DNA of 64,000 bases. Source: Planktosalinus lacus. GTDB lineage: Bacteria > Bacteroidota > Bacteroidia > Flavobacteriales > Flavobacteriaceae. The translations under genes and the position numbers were made by a program. The notes beneath the pieces were generated by a model. That model did not search any database. It was not told the DNA's origin and saw only the letters and a program-made list of their open reading frames with translations. Positions 1-8,356 of this stretch are shown piece after piece. The DNA lies in contig NZ_BMGK01000007.1 of the NCBI RefSeq assembly GCF_014640155.1, positions 62,001 through 126,000 of the forward strand, in the 5' to 3' direction. Numbering within the stretch: the first letter of the stretch is position 1; the number at the start of each line of letters is the position of its first letter.

Positions 1-1
1 T

Positions 2-1228
2 TTTACCGATGATACCGGAGAGTATCTCTTTTATACTCAAGAGGGCACCTTCACCCTGACACCCAATTTTGAAAACATGGAATTTTTCACCATCACTCCC
101 ACGACTGCTTCAGTAACCTTCCCGGTGGTGGATAACAGTGTGGAAGTGATCGACTTTTGTATAGCTGCAAACGGGGTGCATCCTGATCTCGAAATCGTAA
201 TTGCGCCATTGCTTCCTGCCCGTCCCGGTTTTGAAGCCACTTACAAAATTGTGTATCGCAACAAAGGCAACCAGGCCATAACACAAACAGACGGTGTGAA
301 CTTTTACTTCCAGGATAATTTTATGGACTTTGTGTCGGCTACTGAAACACCGGACAGCCAATCAGAAGGAGTGCTTCGCTGGGACTATGAAGATTTGCTT
401 CCCTTTGAGGAACGCAGCATCGTTGTCACGATGGATATTAACCCTCCAACAGACCCAGACAACCCGGTAAACATTGATGACATCCTGCTTTTTGAAGCCA
501 TCATACAACCTCTGGCTGGCGACGAAACCATCGAAGACAATACCTATATCCACAGTCAAACCGTAGTGGGCGCTTTTGACCCCAATGATATCTTGTGCCT
601 GGAAGGCGACATCGAAGACCCTGTAAACATCGGTGAGCAACTTCATTACCTCGTGCGCTTTGAAAACACCGGTAATTTCCCTGCCGAAAATGTGGTGGTT
701 ACTATGGAAATCAATTCCCAGCAGTTTGACCCTGAAACGGTATTGCTACTCAATGCCTCTCATGGTGTGGAAGCCCGTTTGGTGGGGAATGTCGCTGAGT
801 TTTTCTTTCAGGACATCCAACTGGCCTCAGGAGGACATGGCAATATATTGCTGGCAGTAGAAACCCTGAATAGCCTGCAGGAAGGCGATGCCGTGATGAA
901 CAAAGCAGCCATTTATTTTGATTACAACGCTCCCATCACCACCAATGAAGCCAGCACCCTGTTTGAAGCCACAATGAGCACGCAGGATCCCGAACTCAAT
1001 GCCGGTATCAAAGTGTACCCCAACCCGGCCCGCGATGTGGTGACGATCACCTCAAGCACACTGATGAACTCCATCGAATGGTATGATGTTTCGGGACGCT
1101 TGTTACGCCTCCATCTGGTAGACAGTCAAGAAACCCAGCTGGATGTTTCTAAGCAGGCAACAGGTGTTTACTTTATCAAAATCAATACTCCACAGGGAAG
1201 CATTGTCAAGAAGCTAATAAAGCAATAA
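2..1228 (+). CDS. T9SS type A sorting domain protein (3' part, 5' end outside window)
   Basis: The frame is open from base 2, so this is the C-terminal part (about 408 residues) of a larger exported protein. The visible part carries repeat-like beta-sandwich sequence and then a region resembling DUF7619 (motifs FDPNDI, LVRFENTGNF, AIYFDYNAPI), which in Bacteroidota adhesin-like proteins lies just before the sorting signal. The last 75 or so residues are a typical T9SS type A C-terminal domain: KVYPNPA near the start, YDVSGR in the middle, and a GVYFIKI strand followed by a basic KKLIKQ end. The family is secreted across the outer membrane by the type IX system and anchored to or released from the surface. 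The N-terminal domains that would define its role are not in the window, so substrate or adhesion function cannot be stated. Confidence 0.9.
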   Translation, partial: FTDDTGEYLFYTQEGTFTLTPNFENMEFFTITPTTASVTFPVVDNSVEVIDFCIAANGVHPDLEIVIAPLLPARPGFEATYKIVYRNKGNQAITQTDGVNFYFQDNFMDFVSATETPDSQSEGVLRWDYEDLLPFEERSIVVTMDINPPTDPDNPVNIDDILLFEAIIQPLAGDETIEDNTYIHSQTVVGAFDPNDILCLEGDIEDPVNIGEQLHYLVRFENTGNFPAENVVVTMEINSQQFDPETVLLLNASHGVEARLVGNVAEFFFQDIQLASGGHGNILLAVETLNSLQEGDAVMNKAAIYFDYNAPITTNEASTLFEATMSTQDPELNAGIKVYPNPARDVVTITSSTLMNSIEWYDVSGRLLRLHLVDSQETQLDVSKQATGVYFIKINTPQGSIVKKLIKQ

Positions 1229-1552
1229 GTTGTGTTAAATGAAGAAGTGGAGCGTGAAGAGAAAAAATCTTTGATCGCTTCACTTTTTTTTAACCCATTT
1301 GTAGTCATTATTAATTTGACAATTCCCTTTCTAAATTCACCCTTGCCTGTTGCTCACAGGCCTCATAAAACTCTTTTTTTTTTATATTCTGTCTAAAGTC
1401 AGAAAATGTAAACTGAAAAAAAACTGAAAAAAAACAACAAATTTGAACTTCCCTGATTAGTGTTGACCGTTTTTAAACATTAATTTTATTCTTAAAAATA
1501 GTCATTGATTTTTGGTGAAAAGTACTTTTTATAGCATTCATATGCCTTTATC

Positions 1553-1739
1553 ATGCCTTTAAGGTGGCATGAAAGTGGCATTAGAGTGGCATTAGAGTGG
1601 CATTCAAGTGGGACTCGGGTGGCACTCGCTTCAGGCGAACCATACAGTAACCATGCATGAACCATACATAGACCCCACCTGAATCATACACTCATGCATC
1701 ATGAATCATACATTCATGCAGGTGAGTCTATACATTCGT
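1553..1739. repeat. 11-bp-period degenerate tandem array
   Basis: Reading in 11-base steps from 1564 gives GTGGCATGAAA, GTGGCATTAGA twice, GTGGCATTCAA, GTGGGACTCGG and GTGGCACTCGC. In the same register from 1641 come CATACAGTAAC, CATGCATGAAC, CATACATAGAC, later CATACACTCAT and CATACATTCAT. The unit at 1553 (ATGCCTTTAAG) extends the register upstream. The consensus changes from a GTGGCATT type to a CATACATT type, yet the 11-base phase holds across about 17 units. A partial CATACACTCAT unit recurs at 1760, out of phase by 2 bases. No coding potential accompanies it. Confidence 0.85.
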
Positions 1740-1863
1740 TTTTGGGTTTTTACTTGAACCATACACTCATGCGTGCATTTTTTCTGATATTTAGATGAAA
1801 GCAGTATTAAGATGGAGGTGAGTAGTGAGCTCATATAAGAGAATAGAGAAGAGAAAATAGAAT

Positions 1864-2019
1864 ATAGAAAAGAGACTTTAAGATTCACTATTCAAATCAT
1901 CTATCTGCTTTGCTTCGCCAAAGGGCGGATTCAGGGCGCCTACGCTAAAGCTTCTGCGACGGAGCGCCGACGGCGATGCTTGCAGTCCTAAGTCACAGGG
2001 GTTAAAGTCTCTTTTCTAT
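1864..2019. repeat. Long inverted repeat with 120-base loop
   Basis: The left arm 1864-1881 (ATAGAAAAGAGACTTTAA) is the exact reverse complement of 2002-2019. Outside the perfect 18 bp, both sides continue as purine-rich and pyrimidine-rich sequence with looser complementarity, back to about 1840 and on to about 2038. The loop includes GC-rich CGACGGAGCGCCGACGG. It could be a transcript-end structure for the minus-strand gene at 2047-2397 or a small non-autonomous element. No target-site duplication was recognised. Confidence 0.7.
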
Positions 2020-2046
2020 TTTCTTTACTCTATATTCTAAAAACCT

Positions 2047-2397
2047 TCACCTCACATTCACACCCAGCACATTTTTCAACTCAAACTCAAGCGGCCATTT
2101 GAGCAACAGTATCTTTTTATACGGCGTGAGGATGCTGAACGGACTGTTGTGGTACTTCAAATTGAGCGTGGCCCCGGCATATTTAAAGTCATTGTTAAAA
2201 AACAACACCGCATAGGGTGCCACCCCGGTGAGCTCCAGCCGGGTGTTGGTTTGCGGGTGGTATACATCCAGCAACAAGGCATCCTTGCCACACAGCACCG
2301 GGCGGGCATCAAAAGTGTAATCAGTAAGCTGATGTAAGCGTGCTTCCAGATTGTGGATTCTGAAAGGCTTTAAACTCAGGGAAATTTCTGTTTCCAT
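2047..2397 (-). CDS. Hypothetical protein, 116 aa
   Basis: A 116-residue frame with protein-like composition and no signal peptide or membrane segment. The central part alternates charged and aromatic residues as expected for a beta-rich fold (for example APYAVLFFNNDFKY and SPFSILTPYKKILLL). I do not recognise a family. The start at 2397 opens METEISL and is preceded by A-rich sequence. It stands alone between repeat-rich spacers, with the large inverted repeat just past its stop. It could instead be a fortuitous frame, since the opposite strand is also open for 62 codons. Confidence 0.45.
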   Translation of the reverse strand: METEISLSLKPFRIHNLEARLHQLTDYTFDARPVLCGKDALLLDVYHPQTNTRLELTGVAPYAVLFFNNDFKYAGATLNLKYHNSPFSILTPYKKILLLKWPLEFELKNVLGVNVR

Positions 2398-2695
2398 ACA
2401 AATAAGATATAATTAAACATTCATATTTGTATCCCGACAAGGCACTAAAAGGAAAGGTGTAAAACGTTTATTTTTGACCTGCTGTCCGTATTGTTTGACC
2501 ACCGTGGAGACTGCTCTCGGTTGGTACCCGCCTGCGGCGGGTTCGGAATACGTTGTAAAGATACTACTTTTTTTGACGTATGACTGTAGGGCGTAAGACA
2601 TAAGACAAATTCCAAACATGCTATTTGTCATTCCGTTGAAGCGATAGCGAAGAGGAGTCGCATAATATTGAGTGTTAGGAATAAATTTGAGCTAA

Positions 2696-2711
2696 ATGAG
2701 GAATTCCTCAT
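2696..2711. repeat. Perfect palindrome ATGAGGAATTCCTCAT
   Basis: A perfect 16-bp inverted repeat lying about 21 bases upstream of the -7-like box of the lipoprotein gene. The inner 14 bases recur at 39590-39603, upstream of a short minus-strand gene. It could be a dimeric regulator site. Confidence 0.5.
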
Positions 2712-2732
2712 AGTTAAACGCACAAACACCTC

Positions 2733-2740
2733 TAGTTTTG
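2733..2740 (+). promoter_or_regulatory. Bacteroidota -7 box TAGTTTTG
   Basis: Exact match to the TAnnTTTG element, 29 bases before the ATG of the lipoprotein gene at 2769. No clear TTG -33 element is seen 19-21 bases upstream; that position falls beside the palindrome ending at 2711. Confidence 0.5.
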
Positions 2741-2768
2741 TTTTTATAAACCATAAAAGCTTTTAATT

Positions 2769-3572
2769 ATGAAAACAAATCTATTATTTTTGATGGTCTT
2801 GTGTTTGTCATTAACCTCTTGTAGCAGAACATTTTATCAACTCTATGAGGTAGAGCCTCAGCAAAATATTTCAAAAGAAGAGGAGGGGCTCGTCTATGAA
2901 GATGAACATTGCATCATTACCTATAACCTGTGGGCTGAAGAAGGTGACAGTGGCTTTACGATTTATAATAAAACCCAAGAGAAATTAACACTTCACCTGG
3001 ATGAAAGTTTTTTTATTCTGAATGACAGAGCTTATGATTATTATAAAAATCGTATAACTTCATCATCTAGAATGACCACAGCTACCTCGTCCTATTCAAA
3101 TAGCATGGCTTTGCTTTTAGGGGGCTACGGTACGAAAACTTCAGAATTAGCAATCGCAGGAGATCGTAGTGTTGCAGCTGTTGAAAAACCTAAGATCAGT
3201 ATTCCTCCTCAATCTTCTAAAAGAATCGCAGAATACATTATTAACCCTACACTATTCAGAAGTTGTAATTTATTTAGATATCCAAGTAGAAAACAGGTAA
3301 ATAGTGAAACTTTTAACGAAACAAATAGTCCCATTGTATTTAAAAATCTAATAAAATACCAGGTGAATGGCAACGACGAACTAAAAACAATAGAACATAC
3401 ATTTTATGTGAGCGCTATCTCAAACTATCCGGAGAGTGAATTTAAAGAAAGTAAATATGAAGAATTTTGTGGCAGCAGAGAACCTTTTGCTAGAAGTTAT
3501 TTTGTAAAGTACAGCTCCAATCGTTTCTATATTAAGTATGAAAAACCAAAATCCAGAACAACAGCACATTAA
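2769..3572 (+). CDS. Hypothetical lipoprotein, 267 aa
   Basis: Residues 1-18 form a lipoprotein signal peptide ending in the lipobox LTSC, so Cys18 should be acylated and the protein tethered to an envelope membrane. The remainder has no membrane helix. Around residues 95-125 there is a Ser/Thr/Gly-rich stretch (SSSRMTTATSSYSNSM then LLLGGYG), and residues 145-160 hold SIPPQSSKRIAEYI, as in beta-sandwich lipoproteins. I do not recognise a named family. It lies between a promoter-like -7 box and the restriction operon, with a 127-base gap before the latter, so it is probably a separate unit. Function unknown. Confidence 0.8.
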   Translation: MKTNLLFLMVLCLSLTSCSRTFYQLYEVEPQQNISKEEEGLVYEDEHCIITYNLWAEEGDSGFTIYNKTQEKLTLHLDESFFILNDRAYDYYKNRITSSSRMTTATSSYSNSMALLLGGYGTKTSELAIAGDRSVAAVEKPKISIPPQSSKRIAEYIINPTLFRSCNLFRYPSRKQVNSETFNETNSPIVFKNLIKYQVNGNDELKTIEHTFYVSAISNYPESEFKESKYEEFCGSREPFARSYFVKYSSNRFYIKYEKPKSRTTAH

Positions 3573-3699
3573 TAGGGTTTCAAACGAGATGTAGAGAAAC
3601 ATTGAAATAGACAGCAATTAAATATTGCTGTCTTGATTTTGTTATCTTTGGAATAATAACCCATCCTAATAAAGAGCTTTAATATTTCAATACTTAAAA

Positions 3700-5631
3700 A
3701 TGAATTATACTCAAAACGATATTCTAAAAGCTATCAAGAGAATTGATGAAAATCCAGATTTAGTAACAGGCAGGCATTCTTCAACATATGATTTAGTGTA
3801 TAAGGATAAAAAATATCCCCCGATTTTAGTCTTATCAATAGCTAATGAATTAAAAGGAGGAAACGAGTTAACGCTTTCTGATTTTGGAAATAATGTCGAA
3901 GTTCCCTTTAAAATTTTGAGAGATAATGGCTTTTTAATCAATACAAAATCTACAAATAATAAAATAAAAAATAAGGTTGACGGCAATCAAAAGTATTGGA
4001 TAGAAAAGACTATAGTAAAAGGAAGAAAAGATAGATTAGAAGGGAAACGGGCATTAGGAAAAGTATTATGGTCACCAAGAGAAGATAAAAGAGGAGCTGA
4101 CATTTATAAAAATATGAGGCTTGTTTCAGAGGGAGATTTAGTACTTCACTTAATTAATAATGATGAGTTTTCAGGTATTTCAATCGTTAATAAGAAAGCA
4201 GTTGAGACAGTTGGATTATCCGGAACTGAATGGGATAGACCTGCTTATTTAATTGATTTGAAAAACTATACTGAATTGAACCCTCCAATCAAAAGAAGTG
4301 ACTTATTAAATAAACGAAACAAACAAAAATTAATTCATATTTCTGATAATTCAGAGGTGTTCTACAATAAGAAGTTGGATTTCAGACAAGGTGCTTATTT
4401 AACACCTTGCCCGCAGGAGTTAATGTCATTAATTAATGATGTTTATAGAGAAAAAACCAATGAAAGTTTACCACATGTTAATCTTTCAAATAAAAATAAA
4501 ATAGAGAAAATGAAATTTGAATTATTTAACTATACTTCTTTTAATGAATCTCTAATTAAATCTGGGTTAATTTATTCTAACCAATTAATAAAAAGGTTCA
4601 CCGCTTCACTCCTCACAAAACCCTTCATCATCCTCACAGGCTTATCAGGTTCCGGAAAAACCAAACTGGCGCAGGCTTTTGTGCAATGGATGTGTCAGGA
4701 TGAAAGCCAGTACCGCATCATTCCCGTGGGTGCAGACTGGACCAACAGGGAACCATTACTTGGATATCCCAATGCTTTACAACCTGAGGAATATGTAAAA
4801 CCTGACAGTGGCGTATTGGATTTAATTATGCAAGCCAATAATCACCCTGATTTACCGCATTTTCTGATATTGGATGAAATGAACCTCAGTCATGTTGAGC
4901 GCTATTTTGCTGACTTTTTAAGCGTGATGGAGTCGGGAGAAGAAATTCCTTTGTATTCTGAGGGCACTGTTAATAATGGCGTGCCGTCAAATCTTGAAAT
5001 GCCTTCCAATTTGTTCATCATTGGAACAGTCAACATTGATGAAACCACCCATATGTTTAGCCCCAAGGTACTTGACAGAGCAAATACCATTGAGTTTCGT
5101 GTTTCACAGGAAGAGATGCAAAACTTTCTGGGAAATATTCGCAGTATCGATATGAAGCAACTGGAAGGTAAAGGCGCAGGTATGGGCAAAAGCTTCCTAA
5201 ATATGGCAGCAAACAAATCTTTTGAAACTAAAGATATTGTTGAAATTAATGAAACCCTGGTTAAGTTTTTTGGGGAGTTGAAAAAGACAGGAGCTGAGTT
5301 TGGTTACAGATCAGCAACAGAGATTCTTCGCTTGTTAAACCAGTTAAGTACTATAGACAGCAAGCTAACAACAAATGAAAAGATTGATATAGCCATTATG
5401 CAAAAACTGCTTCCAAAATTGCACGGCTCCCGAAGAAAACTGTGCTCCGTTCTTGAAACACTCGGCGCTTTCTGCATTTCAGGCAATGTAAAAATCATTA
5501 AAGATGTTTTTGAAAAAGAAGATTTTGACTTCAATGGAACCAATGTTCTATACCCGCTCTCACTGGAAAAAATAACCCGTATGCACAAAGGAGCTGTTGA
5601 CAATGGGTTTGCAAGTTTTGCTGAAGCATAA
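3700..5631 (+). CDS. McrB-like AAA+ GTPase of a modification-dependent restriction system
   Basis: Motor and reader subunit of an McrBC-type (type IV) system. Residues 1-85 resemble the N-terminal head domain of ScoMcrA-like proteins (motif GRHSSTYDLV then KYPPILVLSIA). Residues 98-265 resemble an EVE/PUA-like reader (VLWSPREDKRGADIY, SGTEWDRPAYLIDL, FYNKKLDFRQGAYLT), a fold that binds modified bases. The AAA+ domain has Walker A GLSGSGKT near 314-321, Walker B LILDEMN near 389-395 and the McrB-type loop GTVNID near 440. Base composition changes sharply inside the gene: the reader part to about 4595 is very AT-rich (some 60-base lines are 17-25 percent GC), then the motor part is near 50 percent. 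The nuclease gene follows after 3 bases. Family assignment is strong; the recognised modification is unknown. Confidence 0.88.
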   Translation: MNYTQNDILKAIKRIDENPDLVTGRHSSTYDLVYKDKKYPPILVLSIANELKGGNELTLSDFGNNVEVPFKILRDNGFLINTKSTNNKIKNKVDGNQKYWIEKTIVKGRKDRLEGKRALGKVLWSPREDKRGADIYKNMRLVSEGDLVLHLINNDEFSGISIVNKKAVETVGLSGTEWDRPAYLIDLKNYTELNPPIKRSDLLNKRNKQKLIHISDNSEVFYNKKLDFRQGAYLTPCPQELMSLINDVYREKTNESLPHVNLSNKNKIEKMKFELFNYTSFNESLIKSGLIYSNQLIKRFTASLLTKPFIILTGLSGSGKTKLAQAFVQWMCQDESQYRIIPVGADWTNREPLLGYPNALQPEEYVKPDSGVLDLIMQANNHPDLPHFLILDEMNLSHVERYFADFLSVMESGEEIPLYSEGTVNNGVPSNLEMPSNLFIIGTVNIDETTHMFSPKVLDRANTIEFRVSQEEMQNFLGNIRSIDMKQLEGKGAGMGKSFLNMAANKSFETKDIVEINETLVKFFGELKKTGAEFGYRSATEILRLLNQLSTIDSKLTTNEKIDIAIMQKLLPKLHGSRRKLCSVLETLGAFCISGNVKIIKDVFEKEDFDFNGTNVLYPLSLEKITRMHKGAVDNGFASFAEA

Positions 5632-5634
5632 TCG

Positions 5635-7929
5635 ATGGTTCCACTAGCTGAAATATCAATTAATCTCGACTCTGTAAGTGAAGATTTATGTCTTATTATC
5701 ACAGAACGCAGAGCGAAAACCTTGTTTGATGCAACAGATTCTGCTATAGAAAACAATGAAGCCAGATATCAGTTAATTGAGGGGTGTTATTATGATTATG
5801 AGCTCAGCGATTCCCGTTATGTTTTGGCAGATCCTTTTGGTAGTATTGTATTGCCACACAAACGCAAACCCCACCTGGGCACGATAGCACCAAACATCTA
5901 TGTGGGTACACTTGAAATCCCTGTAAAAGATACAGAAACCGAAGAAACGGTTTCAAATATCTTACTTGAAGTCCAGTCTTTAAAGTCAGATTATCGTCAG
6001 GATTACCGGGATATGCTGGAGCTCATTACCGAAAAATGTACAGACCTCTTGCTACAGGCCAATGCACCGGTATCCCATACTTTTGATGTCGATTATACAA
6101 AAAACACACAAACCTTATATCAGCGTTTTGCCTTTGTTAAGTCTGTCATAGCCACTGATGAATTTGCAGAAGCTGTACACCGCATCGTGACGATGCCTGT
6201 CACGCAATGGACAGAAACTGCTGAAAACAGGGATATTCGAAATGCCAGAAGGTTTTCTAATACCAACATTAGGGAAATACTTAAAAGCGGTAACCGAACA
6301 AAACTTCCACAAGGTCACTTCTTTCATAATTATGGAATTGAAACACTGCCTGAGCGTATTACGACCATTCGTAAAATTGATTCGGTGGACACCCCTGAAA
6401 ACCGCTTTGTTAAACACGCACTGGAAACTTTTTTAAGGTTTTGTACTGAGATTCATCAGGCAGCCGTTAAAGGCAATCTTAAAAAGTTGGAAAATGAAGC
6501 TGAAATGCTTGTTCGTATTTTGGAAAACAAGTTACAACATACCATTTTTAATGAGATTTCCAGACCCACAACACTAAAATTGAACAGTCCTGTATTGCAA
6601 AGAAAAGAGGGCTACCGTGAAGTATTGAGAGTCTGGCTGATGTTTGATCTTGCTGCAAAACTCATCTGGAAAGGTGGGGAAGACGTGTATGGCGCCGGAA
6701 AGAAAGATATTGCAACACTTTATGAATATTGGCTTTTCTTCAAATTACTGGATTTATTTCAAGAGATTTTTGACATTGAACCTAATGACATTTCAGACTT
6801 AATACAACCATCTCAGGGCGACTTAAGCTTACAACTCAAACAAGGGAAATCAACCCCGTTAAGAGGTGTGTTTGATTCCGGAAACCGAAAACTCAATATC
6901 AGGTTTAATTACAATCGCTCTTTCAGTGGTAAAAAAGAGTATCCGCATTCCGGCAGCTGGACAACAACTTTGCGACCGGATTATACGCTTTCACTCTGGC
7001 CGCTGGGAATATCAGAACCTGAAGCAGAAAAACAGGAGTTGATCGTTCATATACATTTTGACGCAAAATACAAAGTTGCCAACTTATGGGACTATCTGGA
7101 CGACACCTCAGAAGAGGAACTGGATAAAGAAAAAACCGATAATAAAAAAGGTATTTATAAAAATGCCGATCTGCTGAAAATGCATGCATACAAAGATGCC
7201 ATTAGAAGAACTGGTGGTGCTTATGTATTGTATCCTGGCGAAAATTCAATAGAGCGCAAGGGTTTTCATGAGATTATTCCGGGTTTAGGTGCATTTCCGG
7301 TCCGTCCGTCAAAAACAGATACCGGGATCGGGGATTTAAAAAAGTTTATTCTTGAAATAATAGACCACTTTATTAATCGTGCATCACAACGTGAAAAAAT
7401 AGCCTTCAAAAGCTATGACACATATAAAAACCCACCAAACCCGGAAGACGAAATCAGAGAAGCAATACCCGAAGCATACAATGACAACCGTGGTTTAATA
7501 CCTGATGATACTTTTGTTTTAGTTGGGTTTTATGACTCACCTAAACAATATGATTGGATTAAAAGGAACAAACTTTATAATTTCAGAATGGGTTCAGGTC
7601 GTGGGTCATTAATTCTTGACAAGGAAACCGTAAGTTCAAAATATTTGTTGCTTCATACACACAAAGATGATGTATCTGCTGATCTATGGAAGATTGTCAG
7701 TAAAGGTCCAAAAGTTTGGGCAAAAGAAACAATGTCTAAAAAAGGATATCCTTCACCCTCACAAGACTATTATCTTATTTTTGAGCTTGAAAAAGTAGAC
7801 GATCCTGAATTTGAAAGTGTAAAATGGGACTTTAAAAAACTTTCAAAATATGAATCAAAGAGATCTTCTTCTTTTCCGTTTACTACTAGCTTGACTGAGT
7901 TGATGAGAAATAAAATTATAAAAAGTTAA
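5635..7929 (+). CDS. McrC-like DUF2357 PD-(D/E)XK nuclease with C-terminal reader-like domain
   Basis: Partner nuclease of the McrB-like motor, starting 3 bases after its stop, so the pair is probably translationally coupled. The N-terminal 300 residues fit the DUF2357 region of McrC relatives. The catalytic core shows a PD-(D/E)XK arrangement: RPDYTLSL near residue 448 and HFDAKYKV near 475. The last 170 residues are an extension starting near DTFVLVGFYDS, with LYNFRMGSGRGSL, KYLLLHTHKDD and DYYLIFELEK. This resembles a second EVE/PUA-like module found at the end of some McrC-type proteins. That end (from about 7460) is more AT-rich than the core. At 764 residues it is much longer than classical McrC (about 350). 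It should cleave DNA near modified sites once GTP-driven McrB assembles on it. Confidence 0.85.
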   Translation: MVPLAEISINLDSVSEDLCLIITERRAKTLFDATDSAIENNEARYQLIEGCYYDYELSDSRYVLADPFGSIVLPHKRKPHLGTIAPNIYVGTLEIPVKDTETEETVSNILLEVQSLKSDYRQDYRDMLELITEKCTDLLLQANAPVSHTFDVDYTKNTQTLYQRFAFVKSVIATDEFAEAVHRIVTMPVTQWTETAENRDIRNARRFSNTNIREILKSGNRTKLPQGHFFHNYGIETLPERITTIRKIDSVDTPENRFVKHALETFLRFCTEIHQAAVKGNLKKLENEAEMLVRILENKLQHTIFNEISRPTTLKLNSPVLQRKEGYREVLRVWLMFDLAAKLIWKGGEDVYGAGKKDIATLYEYWLFFKLLDLFQEIFDIEPNDISDLIQPSQGDLSLQLKQGKSTPLRGVFDSGNRKLNIRFNYNRSFSGKKEYPHSGSWTTTLRPDYTLSLWPLGISEPEAEKQELIVHIHFDAKYKVANLWDYLDDTSEEELDKEKTDNKKGIYKNADLLKMHAYKDAIRRTGGAYVLYPGENSIERKGFHEIIPGLGAFPVRPSKTDTGIGDLKKFILEIIDHFINRASQREKIAFKSYDTYKNPPNPEDEIREAIPEAYNDNRGLIPDDTFVLVGFYDSPKQYDWIKRNKLYNFRMGSGRGSLILDKETVSSKYLLLHTHKDDVSADLWKIVSKGPKVWAKETMSKKGYPSPSQDYYLIFELEKVDDPEFESVKWDFKKLSKYESKRSSSFPFTTSLTELMRNKIIKS

Positions 7930-8019
7930 GTGCTCAAAACAAATAGGATTACTCAAAAAAACCCATCTCCTCCCACCTTTCTCCCAGTCTTCCTCTTAAA
8001 AAAGCTCTTTTTAAAAACA

Positions 8020-8085
8020 AATCCCGAAGGAATCCCGAACAAAACCCGAAGAAAATCCATAGATACTTCATACATGCGCCATACA
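8020..8085. repeat. 11-bp-period array, AATCCCGAAGG type
   Basis: Six consecutive 11-base units: AATCCCGAAGG, AATCCCGAACA, AAACCCGAAGA, AAATCCATAGA, TACTTCATACA, TGCGCCATACA. The consensus drifts from CCCGAA to CCATA without losing register, and the last units resemble the CATACA units of the array near 1641. Confidence 0.8.
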
Positions 8086-8145
8086 TAAGTTAAATAAGAA
8101 GGGGTCTAAATAAGGGGGGTGAATGTTATCTGTCAGCTATACAGC

Positions 8146-8296
8146 CTCAAGTCTTAATTGCTTCGCCAGCCAGCCTTCGGCGGGTAAATTCGCTATTGCT
8201 CGTGTCTTTGTACTTAGTACTTAATACTTTTTGGAATTTAGCGAACGCCCAGTTCGGCCGGTGGCCTCGTGTGGTACTTGTAATTTGGAATTTGTT
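8146..8296 (+). repeat. Dispersed repeat, copy 1 (direct repeat with 12294-12550)
   Basis: Two blocks are almost identical to blocks in 12294-12550, in the same orientation. The first runs from CTCAAGTCTTAATTGCTTCG to the TGTCTTTGT stretch. The second runs from TTTTTGGAATTTAGC through CAGTTCGGCCGGTGGCCTCG to GGAATTTG. The copies bracket about 4.0 kb carrying three genes. No transposase or terminal inverted repeats were seen. Confidence 0.8.
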
Positions 8297-8356
8297 TTAC
8301 ACACGAATTGCTGCAACAAAACGGGTACAAGGACCCTTTTTTTGAAAATAAAAACC

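Larger units (their letters stand above)
1229..2046. other. Intergenic region rich in short-period repeats
   Basis: No convincing gene in 818 bases. It holds two ACTG-plus-A-run units 11 bp apart (1412 and 1423), a long 11-bp-period array (1553-1739) and a large inverted repeat (1864-2019). The loop of the inverted repeat carries GC-rich sequence (CGACGGCGATGC) that recurs near 9200. A 60-codon minus-strand reading frame at 1706-1888 runs inside the repeats and has no protein character. Confidence 0.7.
2398..2768. other. Intergenic region upstream of lipoprotein gene
   Basis: 371 bases without a supported gene. It contains GC-rich CCTGCGGCGGG (near 2532), typical of the dispersed intergenic repeats of this genome. 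Further on are a perfect 16-bp palindrome at 2696-2711 and a promoter-like -7 box at 2733-2740. The 72-codon minus-strand frame at 2413-2631 crosses repeat sequence and is not credible. Confidence 0.5.

Noticed and set aside
1553-1739. CRISPR array
   Set aside because: Units are 11 bp with no spacers and no cas genes are in the window.
2413-2631. 72-codon minus-strand open frame
   Set aside because: It runs through GC-rich dispersed repeat sequence, has no domain-like pattern and lies in the leader of the lipoprotein gene.
3700-7929. CoCoNuT-type system (coiled-coil tandem nucleases with helicase)
   Set aside because: Only the McrB/McrC pair is present, with no long coiled coil in either subunit and no TerY, helicase or HKD nuclease genes next to it.
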